Shown one piece after another: positions 47,865 to 59,008 of a stretch of DNA of 64,000 nt. The notes under the pieces are model-generated. The model had not been told where the DNA came from. It saw only the letters and a list, made by a program, of their open reading frames with translations, and made no database searches. Position 1 is the first letter of the stretch; each line of letters opens with the position of its first letter. Made by a program: the position numbers and the translations under genes. This DNA comes from Termitomyces sp. T153 (lineage: Eukaryota; Basidiomycota; Agaricomycetes; Agaricales; Lyophyllaceae): the NCBI GenBank assembly GCA_018296165.2, contig JACKQL020000079.1:1-64000 (forward strand). Reading direction: 5' to 3'.

Positions 47865-49063
47865 TGTCATGACCCATCCCCTGGATCCCCGCACATTGTC
47901 CAGCAACCTCCCGATTCCCCAAAACCCCCAACACTCCACCAAACTTCTGCCCATGCCCCACACCTATTTTGGTTAGCCCCGACACAACCTTGGCTAACTC
48001 CAACGCCTCCCCAGCTAACTCTGACGGCCCCCCGGCCAACTTCAATGCCTTCCTCACAGCCACTGACACTTACCCTGGATCTCCCGAACCCCGAGAACCA
48101 CCCCCGCTGTTCCCAATCTTTGTCACCCATCATCAACTCAACACTCTGGTTCCTCTGACCCATTCCGGAGTATCACGACAACCTTGGGGCAACCTGCATT
48201 CCCAAATGATCCCATCAACGTATCAGTGTGGCCTGACCCTTGATCGCAACCAACACCCGCCCACTCCATCAAGCTCCACCAAGCCCCGCCACTGCAGCCA
48301 ATGTACTCCGAAGTTCTCCGGTAGTCAGTATATAAGATGTCGAGTAGCTCTTCATACTCTAGTCTTGATATTGCTTAACATTACCTATGGTCTGATTGTT
48401 TCCTTCTTGTGTTTCATGTTTCATGTTTTGTGTTTCATTTTCCTTACTCTCAGTCTCCTGGTCTTATCTCAGTCTCCTGGTCTTATCTCAGTCTCCCAGT
48501 CTTATCTCAGTCTCCCAGTCTTGTCTTGTCTCCATTTCGTTATTATTCTCATCATCATTTTGTATCTCCACTCAAATCTACTCTTGTTCCATATCGACTC
48601 CATCTCATTTCATCTGACGCTGTCTCAGTGACTCTGTCCGACCATTGTGCCCAAGTCTTCCTCAAACTTAATGACCTCACGAACTCCACGATTATGATTA
48701 CAAATCCCGACACTCTTTCACCAGGTCCAAACCTTGCTCTTCGCTCAGCACCAGACTCCAAATTGATCTTCCATCAAACCCCAGCTCCACTTCCATTGAT
48801 TGCATGGCCACCTACTCCTTTGCATCTGCAAATCTCCCATATGGTCTTCTGCCTGAACCCCGCCAAGCCCATCCCATTTCCTTGCAATCCAACTTCTCCG
48901 GACCCCCCCAGACCTGTCCAAATCACATCCCACTGACTATCCACACAAGCCATCAGTGCCCAGAATGCTTTTGAGTGTTCAGTTGCCAGTGCAAGGGGAT
49001 CACGCCCACCTAGTAAGGACTCACCCAGTGCAGCTGAGCCCCCGGGGTCAGTGGAAGCTGACA
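47865..49063 (+). repeat. 5' LTR of element A (1199 bp)
   Basis: TGTCATGACCC.. to ..GGAAGCTGACA. It contains a TATA box, TATATAAG, at 48329-48336, followed by pyrimidine-rich sequence with about four copies of an 18-bp CTTATCTCAGTCTCCYRG unit (about 48440-48525). Compared with the 3' LTR, most differences are C/T or G/A at CpG positions. Confidence 0.9.
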
Positions 49064-49640
49064 TAATATCAAGACTCTGCCTTACCCCATCCATGATGCC
49101 TGCATTATCTCCGCACACATGATCAAATAACTCCAATGTCTATGGTCTACCTGTGCCTGGAAACTCTTATGATTCATATGGCCCTGCCCAATTTGCTGAG
49201 GCACATTGAGTCGAGGATCCAACACCAAACGTCCCCTCTGCTCCAGTTACATCCATACAATGGCTCCCCCCACGAACACCCTCCCCAGCCCACACCCAAC
49301 CTTGAACCCCTCACTCAGACCATCAAATCATTCCCCACCCCACCCTTACCCTCTCCACCAACTCCATTCCCTCGCACAAAGTTGACCCTGACGTCACCCC
49401 AAGAACAGCATTCCAAAACCTGGCGACCATCCGACCAAATGAGTGACAATGTTCTCCGGCACTGTGCCAACCCTCCAACAGACAATAACACCAACCCACC
49501 GCAAAATAGTCACCCAGTGCACAAAGGATTGCCAGCCACAATGAGACCACTGAACGTGCTTCCCCGAAGCCTGCCTGTGGATCCACTGACCCACTAGCAA
49601 CCCCACAGACTGACAAATGCGACTAATCACCAACAACATC
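49064..49640 (+). pseudogene. Element A gag-like start region
   Basis: A frame beginning in the LTR crosses the junction (..KDSPSAAEPPG..ADIISRLCLTP) and stops near 49123. 49136-49597 is open for 153 codons, Pro/Thr/His-rich, and matches the corresponding frame of element C at 47398-47751 in character. No zinc knuckle is seen. Confidence 0.4.
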
Positions 49641-52200
49641 ACCAAACCCTACTATTGACCACCCGACCCTCACCCCAATCACTCCTGAGGAACTATGCCC
49701 TCTGACAACTAGCCCCAAAACCACCGAAATCAAGCTCGACCCAACAACCCCAAGAACCCCAGACCTAGGCTACGCTCCAACCCCAGAACCTGCTTCTGGA
49801 CCTCAGTAGACTTGGCCGTCACCTCCGCCCAATAAATAAAGGGGCCCTGACACCTCCCCAACAACCCCAGAACAAGACCAAGACATCTCCGAGCTTCTAG
49901 ATGGTCAGGAAAAGAATGGCTATGCACCCTCCACCCCACCGCCTAAAGCACAGCCCCAAAGTTAATGAGGAGAACCACAGCACCCCACTCTCGACAAGGG
50001 ACAACTCTAGACCGCGCTGCTATTTCAACACCTTCTCCCACACAATCTGGAACCCCTGACATTGAGGACCCTTGATGCCAACCCTCCCTGCATGCCACTC
50101 CTGAACCTAAACTCCAGACTCCACCACCTCCCATGAAGGAACCCCCAGCATAGGAGCCACCCCAAACTAACTATAGAAAGGAGGACCCTACACAAAGTAG
50201 TTCCCCTAAGCACTCTAAATTTGCTGACATGTTCATATAAGGGAGGGAGAAGCCCCACCATCACCCAGAGAACATTGATCAGCTGTTCAAGTGACCTGAT
50301 GACCCAAAGGGCACATGCTCCAATATCCTTAAAGGACCTCCCCCACCTGGCTTAACAACCCAAACAACCCCATGCCAGCCCAAAACTGCCCGACCCACCC
50401 CTCTGACCCCCTTCGAACCCCTCAACACAGCTCCGGACCCTGGCAACATGACTCCAGGGCCTCCGCTCCAACTACAATATTTGATCAAGGGGACTTACGG
50501 TGCCAACCCAACAATGATGCCCTGGTAGCCCCAACTCCACAACATAAATCACCACCTGCTCCGAATCCCACCCCTATGCCAGAATATGTCTGTCAAACAG
50601 GGACCACATTGTCAGAGCACCTAGAAGCAAGCTGCATATGAAGTATCCTCTTTGGAGTACCCAGAAGCAGGCCACATGCGAAGTAATCTCTTGGAGTACC
50701 CTAAAGGTTGCTGATGCCTTCCCCAAGAAGCAAGCAGTGCCTCTCCCCACTGCCACCCCCACATTTGCAACAATCTCTGGGCTGCTCTGGAACATGAATG
50801 AAGAGTTGCCTCAACCCTACTGTGACTCTCGGAGAGTCCCACTCCAGTGCCTCCTCGCGACCGACTTCCCCGCTGCCCCCCAACAATCATGAACAACCAT
50901 CTTTTCCCATCCAAGCTCAGCTCCAAGAGCCACTGCCACTCCTGTGTGACAACTCTGCTGCTCTGCAAAAAACCCCACTCTGGAGCTCCCCCTCCAACTT
51001 GCAACACAACCCCACTCGCAAGTTAAGACCCAACCCCAACCCCCGCATCAGCTCCGGACCCCTGGTACTCGTGCTTGGAAACTGCAGACCAACAAAATGC
51101 ACCTCAGACCCCTTCCTCCACCCACACCTCCCCCAAAGCCAACACAACCAACAAACCCCCACTGAGTGACCCTTGTGTTGACTCCAGGACTGCCCACTTC
51201 TTCCCTGATGAAGGAACCACTGACCCCTAGGAAGGAACAATCCTCGGAACAAGCCCCGAAGCATCTCCAGTGAGGCGAGCCATTCCCCAACCAACCCCCA
51301 TGCTGCCCCTGCCCAAAAGAAACATCCACCAATACAACTCCAACAGACCTCCAAACTCAAGGGAGTGTCAGAAATATGTAAGACCCCTCTGTCCATCTCG
51401 GGACTTACCTTTGGTCAGGAAAGCAATGTCATGTAGATGACCCGGAACCTCAAATTTCAGCTCTGGACCCAAAGGAACTGGTTGGGACTGATCACCCCAC
51501 ACTCTGCCCCCTTGGTCATTGACACTCCAGAGCACACCAAAGCACCACTCGAACATGCCTGCCCACAGACGCAATACTCCGGAACATGACCTTGACCCAG
51601 ACTAACACCCCAGAGCACAGCAAGCCCAATCCCAAGTGCCCTTCACCAAGTGCAATACTCTGGAGCTTGCCCCACACAACCCCACCAAATGAAAATCTCT
51701 GGGCATCCTCAACCCAGAGATCCTCACCTTGAGGGAGTATCTCTGCCCCCACACTAACCAAACCCACAGCCCAGAACCAGCTCCTGCCAACTTATTACAA
51801 GGACCCCCCTCTGGACCAACTATGCCGCAAGGATGAACCTTGCCCCACCAACCCCCACCAATGAAGAGGGCCCCGCCGCCTTCACCACTAGCACCGGCAT
51901 AAGGGCCAGATTACAGGAAGACCTCTGTCCCCCCCGCCAACTGCACTGCCAAGAAAACCAAAGCCCCAAACCCCACTGGACACCCATGAAAGATTCGAAG
52001 GTCTGCCCTCCGGTACCAACATGGCACACATCCCCACCACAGACTAAAGAAAACCCCTACACCCCTGGTTGGAAATTCTGAGAATCAAACCCAATAACAC
52101 CACCCCAAAATGCCACGGAACTCCACAGGAGAACTCCCACCACCCCCACCGAACCTCAGGAGCCCTCCCTGCAATGCCCCGCCCTGTCCCAACAAACCCT
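49640..52200 (+). pseudogene. Element A interior with pol traces
   Basis: No long frames. At 50640-50800 traces of the pre-RT linker remain in shifting frames (compare AGTAATCTCTTGGAGTACC and GCTGATGCCTTCCCCAAG with element C near 43600). Near 52195-52300 lies the segment (CTGGGACTAGCCAGCACAG..) that ends the pol region in B, C and H. The rest is Pro-rich in translation and not assignable. Confidence 0.4.
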
Positions 52201-52440
52201 GGGACTAGCCAGCACAGACAGCACTAGCAGGCATAACCCCTGCCTCTGGATTCACTAGGGATGCAACTCCCACTCACACCCCTGTGTGTTTCACTTACCT
52301 CACCCTCATACAAACTAAAACCTCACTTCACATGCCCAGGAACCAAGAAAAGAACATGTTCGCATACAAAATTACATATATATAAAAGGCGAGGGAGGCA
52401 GCAAGTCCAAAAGCAACAAGAAACAGGGTCCGCACCTACC

Positions 52441-53625
52441 TCACTCCCTCCCTGGATCCCCCAGCAACCCTATCCCCAGATCGACTTCCATCTGGGCCCA
52501 CACCACCGCTAAGACCTCCACCAACCCCGGCAATGCCTCCCCCGTATCAGCCGCCACCTCCCACCATGACCCCGGGGCCACCGCATTGTGTCGCTGATGC
52601 CCTGCCAACAACCTCTCCAATTGTGCCATCCCCTGCTGCAACTCTGGGGGCTGAACCATGGACCCCTGTGTCAACCCGTCCTGAATCGATGCGAATGCCG
52701 TGGAGGCACCGTCCAAGAGGACCCGATGCTCCTGCACCCAGCCTAACCCCAGAAAATGAACCATCAGTAACAAACAGAGGAACAGAAGACAACTCACAAA
52801 GGATTCCTGTGTGCCCCAAAGTGGCCTCGTTGGCCAACCAGTCCTCCCTCTGCCTCACTGCCTCCAGCTCCGCCCATAGCGCATCCCCCTCCAGAACTCA
52901 TCCCCACCCCTCCACTTCCCCCGTGGGCTGCCCCTCCATCTGCATCAGACACTTCCACAAGCTCCGCACCTCTAACACTTGCTCCATTGCCACGCACACC
53001 GATGTGTTCCTCTCCCGCTCCATCGCCTCTTTCTCCATCCATGCCACGTCACGGTCCTCCCTCACCCATCAGAGCTCACCCTCCTGTACTGCCAATGACA
53101 TTGTCAAAGCCTCCACCTGCTTGCAAAGGAAGACCTCCATGATCGAAGGAATAGGCACAGGGGGACTCGACAACTGTTCCGAGGGAACACCCAGGGTAGA
53201 AGACAAGAGGAGAGACTCTGGAGGCCCCGCCGACAGCTCACACCCATGCAGCCTCTTGCTGGGTCCTGCCCCCGAGGATGGGGAGGCTCGGTGCTTCCCA
53301 CAAATCACTGCCAAAGATGCCCCCTTTCCCCAACCACCCCGCAAAAGCCCTGCCTTCCCCACAGACCGCCCCATGCTCCCCTCCTTTGGCAATGCAGGAC
53401 AAAACTTGGTCCACTTAGGGACCCCTGGAAAATCCACCACCACCACCACGGATGACTCTACAAAAACCCCGTCAGCCATCCCGAGAAGACAAGTCAACAC
53501 CACTTATGACTCCAGTCCCTGACACTAGCACAGTGCTGACACTCAAACTCCTCCCCCCCACTGTCATACACCACCACCTCGTCCAAATCAGCGGGGGAGA
53601 CTACTGGAATACTGGGGGAAGACAT
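52441..53625 (-). pseudogene. Opposite-strand gene of element A
   Basis: Reads from ATG at 53625 (MSSPSIPVVSPADLDEVVVYDSGGEE..ECQHCASVRDWSHKWC), then 53069-53503 (144 codons; PSSGAGPSKRLHGCELSAGPPE and MEVFLCKQVEALTMSLAVQEGEL), then helix-rich sequence (SVCVAMEQVLEVRSLWKCLMQ, RQREDWLANEATLG) and 52441-52797 (LGWVQEHRVLLDGASTAFASIQD). It aligns in order with the units in elements B and C, but the double CX2CX6C block is missing. The plus-strand frame of 329 codons at 52533-53522 is its shadow. Confidence 0.55.
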
Positions 53626-53824
53626 GACAAAATTTGGGAAATACCAGGGTACATCCAAGGCTTTTAATTGATTGAAGAGAACCCTGATGAAGCAGCGGCC
53701 GCGCTTTGACTTTGTCTCCCATGCTGCTACCACTTGCTGCGGACTGATCAATATTGCTTGGCTTCGACTCCCACGCCCTGCCAATCCCTGTCCTGCTCCC
53801 TGCATCTCGAAGGGTCTCGACACT

Positions 53825-53837
53825 GAAGGGGGGGTGA
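53825..53837 (+). other. Polypurine tract of element A
   Basis: GAAGGGGGGGTGA directly before the 3' LTR (TGTCACAACC at 53838). It fixes the element's orientation as plus. Confidence 0.8.
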
Positions 53838-55010
53838 TGTCACAACCCGTCCCCTGGATCCCTGCACATTGTCCAGCAACCTCCCGATTCCCCAAAACCC
53901 CCAACACTCCACCAAACTTCTGCCCATGCCCCGCACCTATTTTGGTTAGCCCCGACACAACCTTGGCTAACTCCAACGCCTCCCCAGCTAACTCTGACGG
54001 CCCCCTGGCCAACTTCAATGCCTTCCCCACAGCCACTGACACTTACCCTGGATCTCCCAAACTCCGAGAACCACCCCCACTGTTCCCAATCTTCGTCACT
54101 CATCATCAACTCAACACCCTGGTTCCTCTGACCCATTCCGGAGTATCACAACAACCTTGGGGTGACCTGCATTCCCAAATGATCCCATCAATGTATCAGC
54201 ATGGCCTGACCCTTGATCGCAACTGACACCCACCCACTCCGTCAAGCTCCACCAAGCCCCGCTGCTGCAGCCAACATACTCCGAAGTTCTCCAGTAGTCA
54301 GTATATAAGATGTCGAGTAGCTCTTCATACTCTAGTCTTGATATTGCTTAACATTACCTATGGTCTGATTGTTTCCTTCTTGTGTTTCATGTTTCGTGTT
54401 TCGTTTTCCTTACTCTCAGTCTTCCAGTCTTATCTCAGTCTCCCAGTCTTATCTCAGTCTCCTGGTCTTGTCTTGTCTCCATTTTGTTATTATTCTCATC
54501 ATCATTTCATATCTCCACTTGAATCTACTCTTGTTCCATATTGACTCCATCTCATTTCATCTGACGCTGTCTCAGTGACTCTGTCCAACCATTGTGCCCA
54601 AGTCTTCCTCAAACTTAATGACCTCACAAACTCCGCGATTATGATTACAAATCCCGACACTCTTTCACCAGGTCCAAACCTTGCTCTTCGCTCAGCACCA
54701 GACTCCAAATTGATCTTCCATCAAACCCCAGCTCCACTTCCATTGATTGCATGCCCGCCTACTCCTTCGTGTCCACGAATCTCCCATACAGTCTTCTGCC
54801 TGAACCCTGCCAAGCCCATCCCATTTCCTCACAATCCAACTTCTCCGGACCCCCCTGGACCTGTCTGAATCACATCCCACTGACTATCTGCACAAGCCAT
54901 CAGTGCCCAGAATGCTTTCGAGTGTTTGGTTGCCAGTGCAAAGGGATCACACCCACCTAGTAAGGACTCACCCAGTGCAGCTGAGCCTCTGGAGTCAGCG
55001 GAACCTGACA
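53838..55010 (+). repeat. 3' LTR of element A (1173 bp)
   Basis: TGTCACAACCCG.. to ..GGAACCTGACA, with TATATAAG at 54302-54309. It has three rather than four copies of the 18-bp pyrimidine-rich unit, which accounts for most of the length difference from the 5' LTR. Confidence 0.9.
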
Positions 55011-56129
55011 GGCAAGTCCTTACTGGGCAAATGCAATGTCCTACACCAATAACCTGGCATTTGAGGAAGGTCCAGGACTTCAGATACTTGTGAAGATAAG
55101 CAAGGGGGAGTGGTCCAAACAAGTCCAGGGTAGTCCAGGCAAGTCTAAGACAAGGTACAGAGAAGGTTTGGACTTGATAGGGGGTGTTAGGCACAAGTCT
55201 GAAAGTGAGTATTGAAAGTGTGGGGCAAATGGAGGCTATGCAAGTGATGGAAGTGGGGCCAGAGTTTGATGAGAGATCAATAGATGTTGATGGGTCTTGG
55301 GGCTGAGTGATCAGCAAGGTCTGGAGTTGGTTCTATGAATGTTTGAGGTTTGTAATTGTAAGCACAGGATTTGTAATGGCATTAAGACTTAAGAGGCTTG
55401 AATATGATAAAGAAAACAGAGTCAAATGAGATGAGATGGAGTTGAGGTGAGATTGAGATGAGAACAAAAATAGATTCAAGCAGAGATACAAAAGGATAAC
55501 AAGACAATAACAGAGATAGAAGCAAGTTAAGACTGGGAGACTGAGAGAAGGGAAAATGTAACACAAGACACAAAACACAAGAGAGAAATTATCAGAACAT
55601 AAGTAATGTCAAGCAATATTAAGACTAGAGTACAGGATGCTACTCTACAACTTATATACTGATAACTACTGGGACAGCTCCAGGTATAGCAAGTCTGGTG
55701 GCAGGGCTTCTTGGGGTCATGTGGAGCTGACAGGTGTCAGTTATAATCAAGGGGCAAGCTGTGGTGATATACTGATGGGGATCATGATGGGATCAGTTGA
55801 GAATGCAGGCCATCCTGGGGGTATTGTGATGCACCAGAGCTGGTTAAGTAAATCAGGGTGATGGACTGGTGATGTATGCTGGTGTTAAGAACAGTGGGGG
55901 AAGGGTTCCAGGGGCTCAGGAGAGGCAGGTGAAGCATTGAAGGCTATGGAGAAGGTGTCAAAGTTAGCTAGGGGGCTGTTGGGATTTGCTAGAGAAGCAT
56001 TGGAGTTATCTAAAGTGGGTGCCATGGCTAAATAAAGGTTGGGGGAGTCAAAGGGGGAGTTGGGGGGAAACTCTGGGGAAGCAAGGTGGCTGGGAACAAG
56101 GTCCAGGGTTATGGGAATGGGTTGTGACA
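55011..56129 (-). repeat. 5' LTR of element C, distal piece
   Basis: Continues the LTR interrupted at 47864 and parallels 37990-39099 closely (for example GGTCCAGGACTTCAGATACTTG and the purine array at 55420-55560). Ends ..GGTTGTGACA at 56129, followed by the GTTTC target duplication. CpG-poor, in sharp contrast to the adjoining element A. Confidence 0.85.
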
Positions 56130-56235
56130 GTTTCAGCCCTTATGCTGCACTAGTTCTCTGTTAATGATTCAGACAAGTGTGGCCCCTTTGGCACTGCCAC
56201 CAGCTTATGTGACTGCTGACCAATTGCTGACACAT
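56130..56235 (-). pseudogene. Fragment of a fourth Gypsy-1 copy (G)
   Basis: A 106-bp strip between element C and Gypsy-2. On the minus strand it weakly resembles the stretch after WASIQD in the opposite-strand gene of element C (around 40790-40850). It would continue from 63456-64000, with Gypsy-2 inserted between them (CACAT on both sides). Confidence 0.4.
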
Positions 56236-56604
56236 TGTCAGGGGACTTCCATTTCCAATCTCTGCAACCTATTCCAGCACCTCCACAGCTTATTTGATGT
56301 CTCCAGGGCTAATCCCAGAACCCTGGAGATCTCCAGAGAACTGTGGAGTTCTCTGTATTACCTCACCAATCATTGTCCTAGGGTTAGGATTAGCTCTGGC
56401 CTGCTGTACAGTAGCTCCCATGCCTCTGCTGCCTGCTAATGTGTTGTGCCAAGGAGCAGGGATCCTTAGACTTGTTCTCTTTGGATTTATCTCTGCTAGG
56501 TGATTAGTTACTGATTGTATCATCATCTACTTCACTAATATACTTTGGATTCCCCTCTGCTAGCTGCATGACTCCAATCTGCCACTCCAGAGGTTGCCCT
56601 TACA
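56236..56604 (+). repeat. 5' LTR of Gypsy-2
   Basis: TGTCAGGGGACTTCC.. to ..CCCTTACA, 369 bp, clearly alignable with 63087-63455. The two copies differ at many sites, mostly transitions, so the insertion is old or has decayed fast. Confidence 0.9.
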
Positions 56605-56710
56605 GCAGAACAAGTCTCCTAAAACTGGTCTGGAAGCCCCTCCTAGCTGCAAGAAACCTCTGAGCCACTATCTGTTGCTTCCTCACCAGGATTAAGCACC
56701 ATGGAGTCCT

Positions 56711-57514
56711 ATGTCTCAGCTCCCCAACCCAGACACACCCTTGGAGGCCCCAGCCCCACAGGACAAAGCCTGGACTTGCCTGCTACACCTAGAAACCCAA
56801 GTGCAATTAATGCAATCATCTCTCACCCATCATACAACCAAACATTCTACCCTCCATCAAACTACAGATCTCATCTTCCAATCACTCCAGGCACTGCTTG
56901 AACACTTAACTCTTACCTCCACACCTCTCCTGGCTGTGGAACCAGCCCCAACCACTTCTGCACCCATCTCTGCAGCTCTGGTGACCCTATGGCCACAGAT
57001 CCTGCACCCTGCACTACCAGATGCATATGATGGTGCCCACTATAGTGGGGAATGATTCCTGCAGTCCTGCCTCACCTACATCCACCTCAGTAGGGACACC
57101 TTTGACTCCAATGCCTTGAAAATAGCCTGGGTACTGTCATACATAAAGATGGGCCATGCCTCCACCTACACACTGCAAGTCTTCTGTCACTTTAGAGGTG
57201 TTGGAAGTTTTCTGGACTGGGCTGCCTTCAAGAAGAACTTCTGCATAGAGTTTTTTCTGCTAGACCCTGCCAAGACCATGGCCTTGACACTATGCAATAG
57301 GGAGCAATATGGGCAAGGAAAGTGTATGCTAGATGAGTACATCAACTTGTTCTGGGCTCTAGTTGAGCAAGCTGCCTACCCCAATAGCCTTCAATTATGC
57401 CTCATCTTCCAGGATGGCCTGCACCCTGCACTGATGGAATGCATCAACAATCTTGTGGAGAATTGCCCAGACAATGAAAATATTGTATCATGGTATGAGG
57501 TGGCTCAGGACTAG
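56711..57514 (+). pseudogene. Gypsy-2 gag (capsid) remnant
   Basis: Frames 56711-57055 and 57116-57514. The second is a Retrotrans_gag domain: VLSYIKMGHASTYTLQV, SFLDWAAFKKNFCIEFFLLDPAKTMAL, YINLFWALVEQAAYP, FQDGLHPALMECINNL. A stop at 57053-57055 separates the frames. The N-terminal part has the usual helical, Gln/Leu-rich segment. Confidence 0.8.
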
Positions 57515-58592
57515 TGGCAACTTATGGAGATCTGGAGGGAGCTCTGCCACCCACATTCCACACTGCACTCAGCTCCAATCACCAAATTCTGCCACCCCAT
57601 ACCTGCTTGCCCAATGCCAGCCCTTACTTCTGCCATCCCTGCAGCATGCCCTCTGCCACCAGGGATCCCCATAGATGTGGATGCTGCCAGACAGCTCCAT
57701 GCTGTGTTAATGCTGTGCTAAAGATGTCAGAAGCCCAGGCACTTTGCATGGCATTGCCCCCTGGGCCTGGAGGTACATTACCTTTCCACAGCAGAGCAGG
57801 AGGAACTCCTCCTGCAGCTGCTGAAGCTCCATTGCTTGATGAGCCTATGATAGAGTTGACCCCAGAGGAGATGAGTGCATGTGTGTCACCCCCAGAGCTG
57901 GAGGACAATTTTTAGTTGAGCAATGGATGAGGTGTATGCCTCTGTTACTGGGTGCTAACAGGTTCTTGTATCTGTTGATAGAAAATGAAACTGCCTTTTC
58001 CAAAGCCCTTCATTCTGAGACAGAAGAACCTCAGCATCCCCCTCCAGACATACAAATACCACCTCTGGAGCCCTCACTGAGCTCCCTGACACCTCCAAGG
58101 GTCCACCAGCATGGCCCTGCCTGGGCATGTCAAATGCCCTAACAGTACATGATGGCTTCCAGCCCATCTACTAACTCCCTGTCCTTTGATGTGAAGATTA
58201 AGACAATGGACATCCAACAAACCCATGGACTTACAGCTCTTCTGGATAGTAGAACAACAGAACTGTTTCTGAACTTGGAGTTTGTCAAATGCCATGGCCT
58301 GATCACATAGCCTCTCCTCAAGCCCATTCCAGTCTACAACAATGACAGATCACCTAACAAAGCAGGTGCCATCAGCTCCATGGCTGACCTGGTCCTCCAT
58401 TATTGGAATCATGCAGAGCATGCCATTTTTGCCATCACCAACTTGGGTAGGCAGGACATGATCCTTGGTTTCATGTGGCTCTGCAAGCACAATCCTGAGG
58501 TTAATTGGACCAAAGAGGAGGTAACCATAAGTAGGTGCTCTCAAAAGTGCTCTGCCTGCACTGCTGAGGATAGGGAAGAACACTGCACTTGA
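57515..58592 (+). pseudogene. Gypsy-2 zinc knuckle and aspartic protease remnant
   Basis: A zinc knuckle of CX2CX4HX4C spacing lies at 57716-57757, with a TAA between its first two cysteines. From about 58150 a retropepsin-like stretch reads LTALLDSRTTELFLN, where the usual DSG triad is DSR. It is followed by FAITNLGRQDMILGFMWLCKHNPEVNW in 58380-58592, the conserved sequence leading to RT. The frame is broken at several places. Confidence 0.75.
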
Positions 58593-59008
58593 GTCCAAGA
58601 GCATGCAGCCATCCACATATGTTGTGCCAGCCCTCTCCTCTTTACAGATCTGGACCTCTTAGATCCCCCACCTCTGGCATTCTCTTGTAGAGAGGTCTCC
58701 TACAAGGACAATCAGAGCAGTGGTGGAGCCCTGGAGGAGGAGCACAGAGAGGAGTTTGGTGGAGTACATAAGCTGGAGCTCCCAGACAAAGTGGTAGAAG
58801 TGGGGGACCAGATCTACACTACCACCGTATACCTGCTGCCCTCTGTAGCAGAGATATGGGCTAGCCAGACCACATCCCAGCAGCTAGCCCAGGCATTTGC
58901 TGCTAATGCCATGCCCTGAGAGTTCCAAGGTATTGTGCCCCCCTACCTCTATGCATTTAAGGATGTATTCACCAAGGCCTCATTCAACTCACTTTTAGAG
59001 CACAAGAG

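Larger units (their letters stand above)
47865..55010 (+). mobile_element. Ty3/Gypsy element A (young, CpG-rich, apparently non-autonomous)
   Basis: A plus-oriented Gypsy-1 copy of 7146 bp with two LTRs (47865-49063 and 53838-55010), a polypurine tract (53825-53837) and a 4.8-kb interior, inserted in the 5' LTR of element C. Unlike B and C it keeps many CpG sites. The interior retains recognisable junction, linker and opposite-strand regions but no long pol frame. The distance from the RT-linker region (about 50.7 kb) to the 3' LTR is about 1.6 kb shorter than in B. It is best described as a deletion derivative that would need another element's enzymes. Confidence 0.8.
37949..56129 (-). mobile_element. 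Ty3/Gypsy element C (Gypsy-1 family), containing elements H and A
   Basis: A minus-strand Gypsy-1 copy bounded by GTTTC duplications (37944-37948 and 56130-56134). 3' LTR 37949-39099; opposite-strand gene 39.2-41.0 kb; decayed pol and gag 41.1-47.82 kb; 5' LTR in two parts (47824-47864 and 55011-56129) split by element A. A further fragment, H, sits at 43804-45975. CpG is almost absent outside A. No frame could encode a working polyprotein. Confidence 0.85.

Noticed and set aside
52533..53522. Plus-strand frame of 329 codons, the longest plus frame in element A
   Set aside because: Its translation is low-complexity Pro/Ser/Thr, while the minus strand over the same DNA aligns with the opposite-strand genes of elements B and C.
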